A DNA stretch of 64,000 nucleotides from Leptobrachium leishanense (GCA_009667805.1 CM019068.1:4447218-4511217), one strand, 5' to 3'. Shown: positions 11,726 through 23,667, numbered from the stretch's first letter. Numbers and translations are program-made. Notes: generated from the letters alone by a model not told the origin.

Positions 11726-12776
11726 TAAAAAAATAATAAAGCAAATTTATACAGTTTTAAGTTATCATTTGCTTGGTCTTACAGAACTAAATCGCTGGGA
11801 TGAAATGTTCCAGACAGCAGATGTCGTGAGCGTCCCTTATGTGACAGACACAAACACACAGAAATTCCCCTTCAGTCACAGACTGTAAATAATTTTACAA
11901 ATCATTAACCCCTTCACTGCTGAGGCATTTCACTGCTGTGTGCTCAGCTCATTTTTACCGCTTTCGCTCATCATGTTTAAACGCGATTTGAAGCCACATT
12001 TTATTAAATAACCCAGACATGTTACATATCGTTCTTTCCGGCAGACTCCGCAGATTCATAATATATGATTTTTATATGTATACTGGTTTGCCTGCAGACT
12101 CACAATTCAGAGCTCCATAAGTCGCATGGAGCTCTGAATTGTGAGTCTGCAGGCAAACCAGTTGGCCTATTAACAACCTGGAAAGCGAACATATGAGGGC
12201 TGGAAGCTCTCGAAGAATGTGAGTCTTTTTTTCTGTTATCTCTTTACAATATATGTATATTGTTTATGGTGAACATACAGTGTTGCACTACGTTTTTTCT
12301 ACGTCTTTTCTCCTTCTGAGGTATCCACTCTACCAGCTGAATACATATCTTCAGACAGAAGAAAGAACCTCTACATATAGACAATTATTTTCCTTCACAG
12401 AACTTTTTGCCATCATTCATCAATGTATGTATCATTGACTGTATATGCCATATGGTTTAGCGGTTAACCTATCTGGTATTCCGTGACCACTTTACCAACG
12501 TATATACCTCTCCCTCCATTCCTCCCCGTGTTTATTTCCCTTGAGAACGTGAAGACGCGCTGCCTGTTTGTATGGTTTTTGTTTATGGTCAATCGGTGAT
12601 ATTGGGAAGATATCTCCATCAGGCTTCTATAGCGATCTCCATAGATCTCCTCCCCTACTTGTAAGCGCACTATCCCCCCTGTCTCTTTCACATATGTAAA
12701 CGTCATGTCCTGCCTGAATATTATGACAAAAAAATACAATAAAAATTGAATTTTTAATCATCTGCAGTGTGTAAAG
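11726..12776. other. intronic sequence with a 37-bp perfect palindrome
   Basis: This is AT-rich intron sequence. Its only strong structure is a perfect inverted repeat: arms 12082-12118 and 12126-12162 (37 nt each, no mismatch) around the 7-nt loop AAGTCGC. No coding exon of the host gene and no RNA gene were recognised here. Confidence 0.6.
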
Positions 12777-13550
12777 TGTTTTTTTTCACATTTTAGCACA
12801 TGAGCGTTTGCGGTTATGTTTTCTATGGGGTGCGCTTGTACAAAAATTAGAAATGGGGACTTGTTACATTTTGTGGGGGGAATTACGTGATTTTTAGCAA
12901 ACGCACCCCATAGAAAAAAATCATTAGTGCAGCATCATTGTTCACATTATAATTGAAATGTGAACAATATTGCTGCATTAATAAAAATAACACACAAAAA
13001 AAATCCGTTTTTTTTTTAAAATTTATTATTTTTATTATTATTTGTTTTATTATTTTTTTTACTTTGTACCTAGTCATGTTGGGTATCATGCTCAGGCCTT
13101 TCAAATGACCCCCTCCATGACCCCTAGCTGCCACGGTTCTGGAGATATCGGGGTTCACAAGAACCACCCATCTCCACCAGGGGATTTCCTTGGGAAATCC
13201 CCTGGCAGCTAGGGGTTCCCCGGCTATCTGATGTCATCACGCTATGCTATGCTTGAGGGGTTAAAGCCAGGCACCGCTTAAAAGAGGAGACTCTCCCTGC
13301 CTGGCTCCTTTCCGATCCCCCCTCCCTTCCAGGCTATCTCCAAGCGCGATGACGTCATTTACGCCGGGAGGAGCTTGACTTCAGCGTCTGAGGACGCTGA
13401 AGTCAGAACGCCGCGGGACCCCGGACAGAGAGGTGAGTATCTCCGCCGGGGGTCCTGCACAGCTGATGACGTGTGGGGCACGTCCTCAGCATGTAACGTG
13501 CATCAATGAGGACGTGTCCCACACGTCGTCAGCAGTGAAAGGGTTAAAAA
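12777..13550. other. hairpin-rich intronic stretch, probable decayed DNA transposons
   Basis: Several inverted repeats are seen: GCAAACGCACCCCATAGAA (from 12898) opposite GGGGTGCGCTTG; arms around 12928-12980 (CAGCATCATTGTTCACATT and AATGTGAACAATATTGCTG); CCAGGGGATTTCC / GGAAATCCCCTGG (13178-13206); GACTTCAGCGTC / GACGCTGAAGTC (about 13377-13404); and GATGACGTGTGGGGCACGTC with its near complement up to 13530. No coding potential was recognised. Confidence 0.5.
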
Positions 13551-13857
13551 TACAGAAACTCTGTGCTGGAGCTGCAGGGATTATTAGCAACGCAATATCT
13601 GTATGTGCTGCAGACAGATAATAAAATGGTGAGATCTCCTGCTTACACTGGGTCTGCATTATCAGCATACAGGCAGATTTATTTATTTATTTATAAAGGA
13701 TTTTACCAGGAAGGATACATTGAGATTTCTCTCATTTTCAAGTATGTCCTGGGTTCAAGAACATTGAAGTGTTACAGAAATACAAAGTAACAAAATGCAA
13801 GATATTAAAAAAAACACAAATATACAGATTAACAGAAAATAAATATGTAGGAAATAA

Positions 13858-15648
13858 AGTCACTGTGTTACATGTTTACAGGTGCATTCTGTATATAGTC
13901 ACTGTGTTACATGTTTACAGGTGCATTCTGTATATAGTCACTGTGTTACATGTTTACAGGTGCATTCTGTATATAGTCACTATGTTACATGTTTACAGGC
14001 ACATTCTGTATATAGTCACTATGTTAAATGTTTACAGGTGCATTCTGTATATAGTCACTGTGTTACATGTTTACAGGTGCATTCTGTATATAGTCACTGT
14101 GTTACATGTTTACAGGTGCATTCTGTATATAGTCACTGTGTTACATGTTTACAGGTGCATTCTGTATATAGTCACTGTGTTACATGTTTACAGGTGCATT
14201 CTGTATATAGTCACTATGTTACATGTTTACAGGTGCATTCTGTATATAGTCACTGTGTTACATGTTTACAGGTGCATTCTGTATATAGTCACTATGTTAC
14301 ATGTTTACAGGCACATTCTGTATATAGTCACTATGTTACATGTTTACAGGTGCATTCTGTATATAGTCACTGTGTTACATGTTTACAGGTGCATTCTGTA
14401 TATAGTCACTGTGTTACATGTTTACAGGTGCATTCTGTATATAGTCACTGTGTTACATGTTTACAGGTGCATTCTGTATATAGTCACTGTGTTACATGTT
14501 TACAGGTGCATTCTGTATATAGTCACTATGTTACAGGTTTACAGGTGCATTCTGTATATAGTCACTATGTTACATGTTTACAGGTGCATTCTGTATATAG
14601 TCACTGTGTTACATGTTTACAGGTGCATTCTGTATATAGTCACTGTGTTACATGTTTACAGGTGCATTCTGCATATAGTCACTGTGTTACATGTTTACAG
14701 GTGCATTCTGTATATAGTCACTATGTTACAGGTTTACAGGTGCATTCTGTATATAGTCACTATGTTACATGTTTACAGGTGCATTCTGTATATAGTCACT
14801 GTGTTACATGTTTACAGGTGCATTCTGTATATAGTCACTGTGTTACATGTTTACAGGTGCATTCTGTATATAGTCACTGTGTTACATGTTTACAGGTGCA
14901 TTCTGTATATAGTCACTGTGTTACATGTTTACAGGCGCATTCTGTATATAGTCACTGTGTTACATGTTTACAGGCGCATTCTGTATATAGTCACTGTGTT
15001 ACATGTTTACAGGTGCATTCTGTATATAGTCACTGTGTTACAAGTTTACAGGCGCATTCTGTATATAGTCACTGTGTTACAAGTTTACAGGCGCATTCTG
15101 TATATAGTCACTGTGTTACATGTTTACAGGCGCATTCTGTATATAGTCATTATGTTACATGTTTACAGGCGCATTCTGTATATAGTCACTGTGTTACAAG
15201 TTTACAGGCGCATTCTGTATATAGTCACTGTGTTACATGTTTACAGGCGCATTCTGTATATAGTCATTATGTTACATGTTTACAGGCGCATTCTGTATAT
15301 AGTCACTGTGTTACATGTTTACAGGTGCATTCTGTATATAGTCACTATGTTACATGTTTACAGGCGCATTCTGTATATAGTCACTATGTTACATGTTTAC
15401 AGGCGCATTTTGTATATAGTCACTATGTTACATGTTTACAGGTGCATTCTGTATATAGTCACTATGTTACATGTTTACAGGCGCATTCTGTATATAGTCA
15501 CTATGTTACATGTTTACAGGTGCATTCTGTATATAGTCACTGTGTTACATGTTTACAGGCGCATTCTGTATATAGTCACTATGTTACATGTTTACAGGTG
15601 CATTCTGTATATAGTCACTATGTTACATGTTTACAGGTGCATTCTGTA
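13858..15648. repeat. 39-bp LINE-derived minisatellite, ~46 copies
   Basis: The + strand unit is GTCACTGTGTTACATGTTTA plus CAGGTGCATTCTGTATATA (39 bp). Variants differ at GTG/ATG, GTGC/GCGC/GCAC and TGTT/AGTT positions. Because 39 is divisible by three, two frames stay open for over 600 codons. This is the same unit as at 28505-29936 and 35235-43264. Confidence 0.95.
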
Positions 15649-16016
15649 TTGAGGTATGTTAATAGGGAGCTCTTAAGGGACTTAAGACTGGGGGAAGATT
15701 CGATGGTGTCTGGGAGGTTATACCATATTTGCGGTGCTTTGTAGGAAAATAAGGACCGAGCCACTTTCTTTTTGTATTGTGGTATTGCAAGTAAGGTGCT
15801 GGTCCTGGATCTGAGGTTATAGGATGAGGGAACTGCCGGGGGAAGCAGTTTATTCAGGTAGGGTGGCAGCTTCCCAGAAAACCTCTTAAACACCAGGTTG
15901 GAAAGGTGAAGAGTGCGTCTAGATTCCAGTGATGGCCAGTTTAGTTCTTTTAACATGTCACAATGGTGGGTCATGAAGTTACATTGTAATGCAAAGCGGC
16001 AGAATGAGTTATACAA
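15619..16016 (-). pseudogene. C-terminal fragment of a LINE reverse-transcriptase ORF
   Basis: About 130 codons are open. The translation contains VFKRFSGKLPPYLNKLL, SSYNLRSR, and APQIWYNLPDTIESSPSLKS, followed by LKSSLLTYL. This series (LPPYL, YNLRSR, APxxWNxLP, SxxSFKxxLxTYL) is the conserved C-terminal tail of many L2/CR1/Rex1-clade ORF2 proteins, downstream of the reverse transcriptase. The catalytic domains are absent because the copy is 5'-truncated. The stop lies inside the first 39-bp repeat unit. It is a dead fragment, not a host gene. Confidence 0.75.
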
Positions 16017-16129
16017 TGTAGTACGTTTCTGGAGGTGTGTTTGCGGGGCAGATGCAGTAAATGTGCTGCAGACAGATAATAGAATGGTGAGATCTCCTGC
16101 TTATGGGGGTTTGTAGGGATCAGAATGAG

Positions 16130-17355
16130 ATTATTAGCAATGCAATATCTGTATGTGCCGCATAATGCCTGTGTATGGCAATTACAGTAACACCTTGTAT
16201 CTGTATGTGCTGCATAATGCCTGTGTATGACAATTACAGCAACACCTTGTATCTGTATGTGCTGCATAATGCCTGTGTATGGCAATTACAGCAACATCTT
16301 GTATCTGTATGTGCTGCATAATGCCTGTGTATGACAATTACAGTAACACCTTGTATCTGTATGTGCTGCATAATGCCTGTGTATGGCAATTACAGCAACA
16401 CCTTGTAACTGTATGTGCTGCATAATGCCTGTGTATGGCAATTACAGCAACATCTTGTATCTGTATGTGCTGCATAATGCCTGTGTATGGCAATTACAGC
16501 AACACCTTGTATCTGTATGTGCCGCATAATGCCTGTGTATGGCAATTACAGCAACACCTTGTATCTGTATGTGCTGCATAATGCCTGTGTATGGCAATTA
16601 CAGCAACACCTTGTATCTGTATGTGCCACATAATGCCTGTGTATGGCAATTACAGCAACACCTTGTATCTGTATGTGCCGCATAATGCCTGTGTATGGCA
16701 ATTACAGCAACACCTTGTATCTGTATGTGCTGCATAATGCCTCTGTATGGCAATTACAGTAACACCTTGTATCTGTATGTGCTGCATAATGCCTGTGTAT
16801 GACAATTACAGCAACACCTTGTATCTGTATGTGCTGCATAATGCCTGTGTATGGCAATTACAGCAACACATTGTATCTGTATGTGCTGCATAATGCCCGT
16901 GTATGACAATTACAGCAACACCTTGTATCTGTATGTGCTGTATAATGCCTGTGTATGGCAATTACAGCGACACCTTGTATCTGTATGTGCTGCATAATGC
17001 CTGTGTATGACAATTACAGCAACACCTTGTATCTGTATGTGCCGCATAATGCCTGTGTATGGCAATTACAGCAACACCTTGTATCTGTATGTGCCGCATA
17101 ATGCCTGTGTATGGCAATTACAGCAACACCTTGTATCTGTATGTGCCGCATAATGCCTGTGTATGGCAATTACAGCAACACCTTGTATCTGTATGTGCTG
17201 CATAATGCCTGTGTATGACAATTACAGCAACACCTTGTATCTGTATGTGCCGCATAATGCCTGTGTATGGCAATTACAGCAACACCTTGTATCTGTATGT
17301 GCTGCAAAATGCCTGTGTATGGCAATTACAGCAACACCTTGTATCTGTACTGTAC
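16130..17355. repeat. 52-bp minisatellite, ~23 copies
   Basis: Units of 52 bp: GTATCTGTATGTGCTGCATA, ATGCCTGTGTATGGCAATTA, CAGCAACACCTT. Variants alternate GCCGC/GCTGC and TGGC/TGAC. A single diverged unit lies on the far side of the LINE (13582-13610), so the LINE probably entered near the edge of this array. Confidence 0.93.
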
Positions 17356-19284
17356 AGGGATTTACACTCATTATAACCCCTGAATCGTATCCCTGACCTC
17401 ACAGCTCTCCCTGTATTCTAACAAATCCCTGGCTGCTGGAATGCTGCAGTAACGTTTTCTCTTCACACAGAGGGGGCTGCTCCTCCAGCTCCTGTGTAGC
17501 AATGCGTAGTGACAAGTGCTTTATTGCTGTAGGAAATGGTCGCTTTTTGAGTGTAATATTGTGTTTTATTTCTTATTTTATTCGCTTTCATTGCAGCTGA
17601 AATAATTTATAGGTTTATGAAAATGGCCGTTAAAATGTAACGTTAGAAAAGGTGTAAAACATGGGATTCTTGGCTGTAAAAAAATACACAGGAGGGAGGG
17701 AGTATGAATGAGATCAGGCCAGGTAAGGTGTCCTGATCTCCAGTGACCTGGATGTAACAGATCTCAGTACCCCAGCCGGGTCACATCTGTGATCCGCCAA
17801 TGCCGCTTCCTCGCCGGAACCCCTCCCTCGGTGTTCTCCAGTCCCCAGCAGACTCTCGTGCCTTTTTCTAGTCCTTATACGAAGCTAAAAGACAGGTCAC
17901 GGAAAGAGCCTGCTGGCATCTGCCAGAAAAAGACGTCGCTGTAGATTTGGGAGTTTTGAGCAGCTACAGCAACTGAACACCTTTATTGAGCTACATATAT
18001 ACAGTCCCAGGGCAGTCAATAGAAAATAACACCCTGGTGTTTTACAGCATAACATCATAATCCCTCCCATAGAAAATGATGTGAGTTTCCCATGTTCTTA
18101 AATTCGGATGTTACGGTTCTTTCTGGTTCACAGCATTTGAGCCATAATTAGACTATAACAGATAATGGGATAAACATTGCACAACATTCCTAGACAGGAC
18201 AGGACAATGACAGTTGTGGATGGTAAACAGCATTACAGCAGTCTAAAACATCAGATAATGGGGCAATGTTTGCCTGACAAGGCAGATTGACAAAGACCAC
18301 TCAAACAAACCACAGATATTAAACATATTCCTGAAAGGGGATGTTGGAAAAGGCCAAGAGAACTCACCCAGCAATCCTATCAGCAAATAGATCATAACAT
18401 TATTCCTACATAACACAAATTACACAGACACCCTGCGCCCTACATGTACAGGATGATTTTAACATAAGAAAGGGCAGGGGAATAATGTAGAACATGAGTC
18501 CTGCACCTCCCAAATACATTTCTTGTCCCATGTACCCCAGGTTCAAAGCGACGCACATCACACTGGATATATTTCTATAAAAGCTGTGGTTATAAAGGGT
18601 ATTTAGGCACAGGGTCCCTCTCAGGAGGTCACGCTATAATGGATGCTGTGGTACCTCTGGACACTGATCTGTGTGTTGTCAGGGCTGTATTTATAGTTAA
18701 TTAAAGAAGGCACCTACCAAAAAGTGTGTGGGGGGGGGGTCTTTGCTCTGTAAAAATGAAATGATACGCCTCATGTTGTTTCACCGCACACACAGGCCTC
18801 AGGGCAGACACGATGGAGATGTCTCAGTGTCTCCACACACATTGTATCTCCGGGAATCTGTCTAGGGTGACGGACTCTGCTCCGGCGTCATCTGCTGGCC
18901 AAACTAACAAGAAGCCACCATCAGAGGTTGACAGCCCATGATATGTTCAGGGCCCAGTAGCTCCAGGGGTCCCGGACTCTTGCCAAACCCTGAGCAGCTT
19001 ATCCAAGTGCCATAGTTGAAAGGGACCCTCCATGACCCCCAGGACTAGCTCTCCAACTTACCAACAAATTTCCCGGTGGGCCGCAGCATCTGAGGCCGGT
19101 CAGAGCACTCAGACTCCTCACTGAGGGAGCAATGAGAGGTGCAGAATAAATGCTCTCCACACGATTTCCACCGAGCTGGACCACCTGGGATTTAGCCCCC
19201 GCTCTGTAACCGTCAGCGAGCGCGAGAGGAGGGAAGACCTTATCATTGTAAGTGATTTCCTGGCAAGCGCAGCTAAGGGAAGGG
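17356..19284. other. intronic sequence, no gene recognised
   Basis: This is about 1.9 kb of mostly unique sequence. No strong exon or RNA gene was found. The only host-gene candidate is a 52-bp segment at 19062-19113 (minus) with a strong GTAAGT donor and phases that would fit, but its translation does not resemble the family. It is described as a finding rather than called. Confidence 0.4.
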
Positions 19285-19680
19285 AAACCTCAACCAGGGG
19301 GTCAGAATCAGGGGCCCCAACCAGGGGGTCAGAAAGGGGCCCCAACCAGGGGGTCAGAAAGGGAAGGGGGGCCCCAACCAGGGGGTTAGAAAGGGGGCCC
19401 CAACCAGGGGGTCAGAAAGGGGGGCCCCAACCAGGGGGTCAGAAAGGGGCCCCAACCAGGGGGTCAGAAAGGGGGGCCCCAACCAGGGGGTCAGAAAGGG
19501 GGGCCCCAACCAGGGGGTCAGGAAGGGGCCCCAACCAGGGGGTCAGGAAGGGGCCCCAACCAGGGGGTCAGAAAGGGGGGCCCCAACCAGGGGGTCAGAA
19601 AGGGGGGCCCCAACCAGGGGGTCAGAAAGGGGGGCCCCAACCAGGGGGTCAGAAAGGGGCCCCAAACAGGGGATTGGGAA
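19285..19680. repeat. 27-bp GGGGCCCCAACCAGGGGGTC minisatellite
   Basis: About 14 to 15 units of AACCAGGGGGTCAGAAAGGG plus GGGCCCC, with lengths changing by the G-run. It ends about 170 bp from the donor of the exon at 19849. Confidence 0.92.
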
Positions 19681-19848
19681 GGGGGGCCCACAATTTCTGA
19701 CAGCAGCCCCGTGTACCAAATCAAAGCCGCTTTTCCCATACGGTTCTCTTAGCAGGAACCGCAGCCACTTCTTGTATTGCGTGAAACTTCTTGTTACCAT
19801 GGAGACAGCTAAATAAGTGAACACATTGTATTGTCTTTATGGTTTTAC

Positions 19849-19967
19849 CTCCACACGGACTGTCTGTATCACGGTGTCATTACGGGGCGGCTGAGAGGGG
19901 TCACGGGGCCCGTCACAGGTTTCACCGATGAAAGAAGTCACAGCAGACAACACTATGGAGAGATCTC
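19849..19967 (-). CDS. alpha-2-macroglobulin family protein, MG7 C-terminal exon
   Basis: This 119-bp exon has an acceptor TTTGCAG (ending 19968) and a donor GAG|GTAAAA (from 19848), phase 1 to phase 0. The translation begins (G)DLSIVLSAVTSF and contains the sequon NDT, then VIQTVRVE. This corresponds to the last strands of macroglobulin domain 7 entering the CUB region. The split Gly codon joins it correctly to the exon ending at 20270. The next exon should begin in phase 0 and end in phase 1 to meet the exon at 5754; no convincing candidate is seen in the 14.1-kb intron. Confidence 0.9.
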
Positions 19968-20269
19968 CTGCAAAGGACGGACATAGAACCACGTGTGAGA
20001 CAGACAGAAAGTGCCAGAGTGAAGGATCAGGCAGGAGAACGAGAGGGAAACAAGGAGCTACACGATGGGACCATGAGGACATGGGTTGGTGGGGGAGTGG
20101 TGGCATGGTGAGAAGAAGACCTGAGGGTGCCACGTGAAAGAGGCCCTCTGCTAGCTGACGGGTGGGAGAACGAGAGAGAAACAAGGAGCTACATGATGGG
20201 ACCATGAGGACATGGGTTGGAGGGGGAGTGGTGGCATGGTGAGAAGAAGGGCAGAATGAGAACTCAAAC
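19968..20269. repeat. 302-bp intron with a tandem duplication of ~80 bp
   Basis: The intron holds two near-identical copies of a segment of about 80 bp that contains AACAAGGAGCTACA and GAGGACATGGGTTGG. They begin near 20040 and 20168, with spacing of about 128 bp. This suggests a minisatellite at an early stage. Confidence 0.8.
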
Positions 20270-20426
20270 CTATTTTCTTGGCCTGGATGTGCCATTTGAA
20301 GGAGGTCCTCTGTTTGTCGCAGATGCAGACATTGGTCATCTTGGGCTTTGTCTTGTCCTTTTTATCTGGAGTCATCACCTGGGGCTCAGCGGTGAAATCA
20401 TTGGAAGCTTGTAACAACACATCGAC
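20270..20426 (-). CDS. alpha-2-macroglobulin family protein, MG7 exon
   Basis: This 157-bp exon has a CACAG acceptor and a G|GTTTGA donor (a weaker donor), phase 0 to phase 1. It encodes VDVLLQASNDFTAEPQ, then a lysine-rich stretch around PDKKDKTKPKMT, then VCICDKQRTSFKWHIQAKK. The CxC and the following Trp strand are typical of this MG7 segment, where a Cys pairs with another exon in the family. The Lys/Asp-rich insert makes this exon longer than the mammalian A2M equivalent as I recall it, so it may be a lineage-specific loop. Confidence 0.9.
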
Positions 20427-20604
20427 CTGTGAATGCAGAGGGTGAAGAGGACACGGTGCGACATGAGACATTAAGCAGAGACAGGATAACAACATCTACA
20501 CAGACATGGAAACACAGAGTTACAGGACCACACAGGGAGCGGAGCATTATGGGCCATGTAGTGTCAGACACGGCTCAGTAACTCCCTCCTTCACAGATAG
20601 TCAC

Positions 20605-20836
20605 CTTGGTGCATCGCCCCAGGAAGTTGGCCACAGAGGCCAGAAGGACCATCTTCTCTCCCCTGATGATTGAATTCGGCTTTGTGAGTTCCACGAAGAA
20701 GGGCTGGAAGGTGGTCACATTGGCGTAGACCTGGGTCATCCCGAAACCCTCCTTCTCTGACATGCAGGCCGCAGAGCCTTTCCACTCCGTGATAGTGTCT
20801 GGGAGAATCTCCGACAGCGATGCCCGACCTTCTAGA
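20605..20836 (-). CDS. alpha-2-macroglobulin family protein, post-bait MG6/MG7 exon
   Basis: This 232-bp exon has acceptor TTTTTCGCAG and donor AAG|GTGACT, phase 2 to phase 0. It contains LPDTITEWKGSA, the family hallmark (PDTITEW) after the bait region, then CMSEKEGFGM, the sequon NVT, FQPFFVELTKPNSIIRGE and NFLGRCTK. FQPFFVELTxPxSxxRGE is among the most conserved stretches of A2M proteins. The chosen donor places the next exon at VDVLLQAS, matching the boundary usual in the family. Confidence 0.95.
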
Positions 20837-20849
20837 CTGCGAAAAAGAC

Positions 20850-23607
20850 CATATAACTACTGCACCTCCCTCTACTGTAACGTAACCTGTAAAGCGCTGA
20901 GTACATCTGTTACTGCTATATAAATATACACTGTATAACTACTGCACTTACTGCACCTCCCTCTACTGTAACGTAACCTGTAAAGCACCGAGTACACCTG
21001 TTACTGCTATATTAATATACACTGTATAACTACTGCACTTACTGCACCTCCCTCTACTGTAACGTAACCTGTAAAGCGCTGAGTACACCGGTTACTGCTA
21101 TATAAATATACACCGTATAACTACTGCACTTACTGCACCTCCCTCTACTGTAACGTAACCTGTAAAGCGCTGAGTACACCTGTTACTGCTATATAAATAT
21201 ACACCGTATAACTACTGCACTTACTGCACCTCCCTCTACTGTAACATAACCTGTAAAGCGCTGAGTACACCTGTTACTGCTATATAAATATACACCGTAT
21301 AACTACTGCACTTACTGCACCTCCCTCTACTGTAACATAACCTGTAAAGCGCTGAGTACACCTGTTACTGCTATATAAATATACACCGTATAACTACTGC
21401 ACTTACTGCACCTCCCTATACTGTAACGTAACCTGTAAAGCACCGAGTACACCTGTTACTGCTATATTAATATACACTGTATAACTACTGCACTTACTGC
21501 ACCTCCCTCTACTGTAATGTAACCTGTAAAGCACTGAGTACACCTGTTACTGCTATATTAATATACACTGTATAACTACTGCACTTACTGCACCTCCTTC
21601 TACTGTAACGTAACCTGTAAAGCGCTGAGTACACCTGTTACTGCTATATAACTACTGCACTTACTGCACCTCCCTCTACTGTAACGTAACCTGTAAAGCG
21701 CTGAGTACACCAGTTACTGCTATATAAATATACACCGTATAACTACTGCACTTACTGCACCTCCCTATACTGTAACGTAACCTGTAAAGCGCTGAGTACA
21801 CCTGTTACTGCTATATTAATATACACTGTATAACTACTGCACTTACTGCACCTCCCTCTACTGTAATGTAACCTGTAAAGCACTGAGTACATCTGTTACT
21901 GCTATATTAATATACACTGTATAACTACTGCACTTACTGCACCTCCCTCTACTGTAACGTAACCTGTAAAGCGCTGAGTACATCTGTTACTGCTATATAA
22001 ATATACACCGTATAACTACTGCACTTACTGCACCTCCCTCTACTGTAATGTAACCTGTAAAGCACTGAGTACACCTGTTACTGCTATATTAATATACACT
22101 GTATAACTACTGCACCTCCCTCTACTGTAACGTAACCTGTAAAGCGCTGAGTACATCTGTTACTGCTATATAAATATACACCGTATAACTACTGCACTTA
22201 CTGCACCTCCCTCTACTGTAACGTAACCTGTAAAGCACCGAGTACACCTGTTACTGCTATATTAATATACACTGTATAACTACTGCACTTACTGCACCTC
22301 CCTCTACTGTAACGTAACCTGTAAAGCGCTGAGTACACCTGTTACTGCTATATAAATATACACCGTATAACTACTGCACTTACTGCACCTCCCTCTACTG
22401 TAATGTAACCTGTAAAGCACTGAGTACACCTGTTACTGCTATATTAATATACACTGTATAACTACTGCACTTACTGCACCTCCCTCTACTGTAATGTAAC
22501 CTGTAAAGCGCTGAGTACACCTGTTACTGCTATATAAATATACACTGTATAACTACTGCACTTACTGCACCTCCCTCTACTGTAACGTAACCTGTAAAGC
22601 GCTGAGTACATCTGTTACTGCTATATAAATATACACCGTATAACTACTGCACTTACTGCACCTCCCTCTACTGTAATGTAACCTGTAAAGCACTGAGTAC
22701 ACCTGTTACTGCTATATTAATATACACTGTATAACTACTGCACTTACTGCACCTCCCTCTACTGTAATGTAACCTGTAAAGCGCTGAGTACACCTGTTAC
22801 TGCTATATAAATATACACTGTATAACTACTGCACTTACTGCACCTCCCTCTACTGTAATGTAACCTGTAAAGCGCTGAGTACACCAGTTACTGCTATATA
22901 AATATACACTGTATAACTACTGCACTTACTGCACCTCCCTCTACTGTAACGTAACCTGTAAAGCACTGAGTACATCTGTTACTGCTATATAACTACTGCA
23001 CTTACTGCACCTCCCTCTACTGTAATGTAACCTGTAAAGCGCTGAGTACACCAGTTACTGCTATATAAATACACTGTATAACTACTGCACTTACTGCACC
23101 TCCCTCTACTGTAACGTAACCTGTAAAGCACTGAGTACATCTGTTACTGCTATATAACTACTGCACTTACTGCACCTCCCTCTACTGTAATGTAACCTGT
23201 AAAGCGCTGAGTACACCAGTTACTGCTATATAAATATACACTGTATAACTACTGCACTTACTGCACCTCCCTCTACTGTAATGTAACCTGTAAAGCGCTG
23301 AGTACACCTGTTACTGCTATATAACTACTGCACTTACTGAACCTCCCTGTACTGTAATGTAACCTGTAAAGCGCTGACTACACCAGTTACTGCTATATAA
23401 ATATACACTGAATAACTACTGCACTTACTGCACCTCCCTCTACTGTAATGTAACCTGTAAAGCGCTGAGTACACCTGTTACTGCTATATAAATATACACT
23501 GTATAACTACTGCACTTACTGCACCTCCCTCTACTGTAATGTAACCTGTAAAGCGCTGAGTACACCTGTTACTGCTATATTAATATACACTGTATAACTA
23601 CTGCACT
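20850..23607. repeat. 91-bp minisatellite, left contig
   Basis: The unit of about 91 bp contains TAACTACTGCACTTACTGCA, CCTCCCTCTACTGTAACGTA, ACCTGTAAAGCGCTGAGTAC and CTGTTACTGCTATATAAATA. About 30 copies occur, some lacking TAAATATACACCG. The GTAAAGCGCTGAGTAC...GCTATATAAATA part resembles the 3' tail of the SINE/LINE type also seen at 63958-64000, so the array may have grown from such a tail. Confidence 0.95.
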
Positions 23608-23667
23608 TGCATTGTATGTGGGGGCCCGTGTGCTCTATAAACACTGTGTTGTTGCTGTGTGTCGCTT
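23608..23667. repeat. left-contig end, duplicate of 24716-24775
   Basis: Sixty bases, GCATTGTATGTGGGGGCCCG through TGTGTCGCTT, leave the 91-bp array and enter the first unit of the 40-bp array. The contig then breaks. The same transition occurs again at 24716-24775 after the gap. Confidence 0.9.

Larger units (their letters stand above)
13677..16016 (-). mobile_element. LINE 3' end (L2/Rex1-like), with expanded 3'UTR repeat
   Basis: In minus-strand order there is a coding remnant (16016-15650), an array of a 39-bp unit (15648-13858) and a 3' tail (13857-13677) ending in repeated TAAATAAATAAAT. This is the 3' part of a non-LTR retrotransposon. The array starts within the last codons of the ORF, so the minisatellite lies in the LINE's own 3'UTR. 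Short direct repeats containing CAGACAGATAATA lie at both sides (13611 and 16071). Confidence 0.75.

Noticed and set aside
13769..15744. Open frames of over 600 codons (HVYRCILYIVT / CLQVHSVYSH repeats)
   Set aside because: The 39-bp period keeps two frames open. The sequence is the LINE 3'UTR minisatellite, in antisense to the LINE.
18340..18375. GGTGAGTT donor-like site near 18370
   Set aside because: The upstream sequence gives a short hydrophobic peptide unlike the family and has no acceptor at a fitting distance.
18780..18880. Possible exon for the missing CUB segment (peptide ending VCPE)
   Set aside because: A stop lies upstream in frame and there is no usable GT donor in phase.
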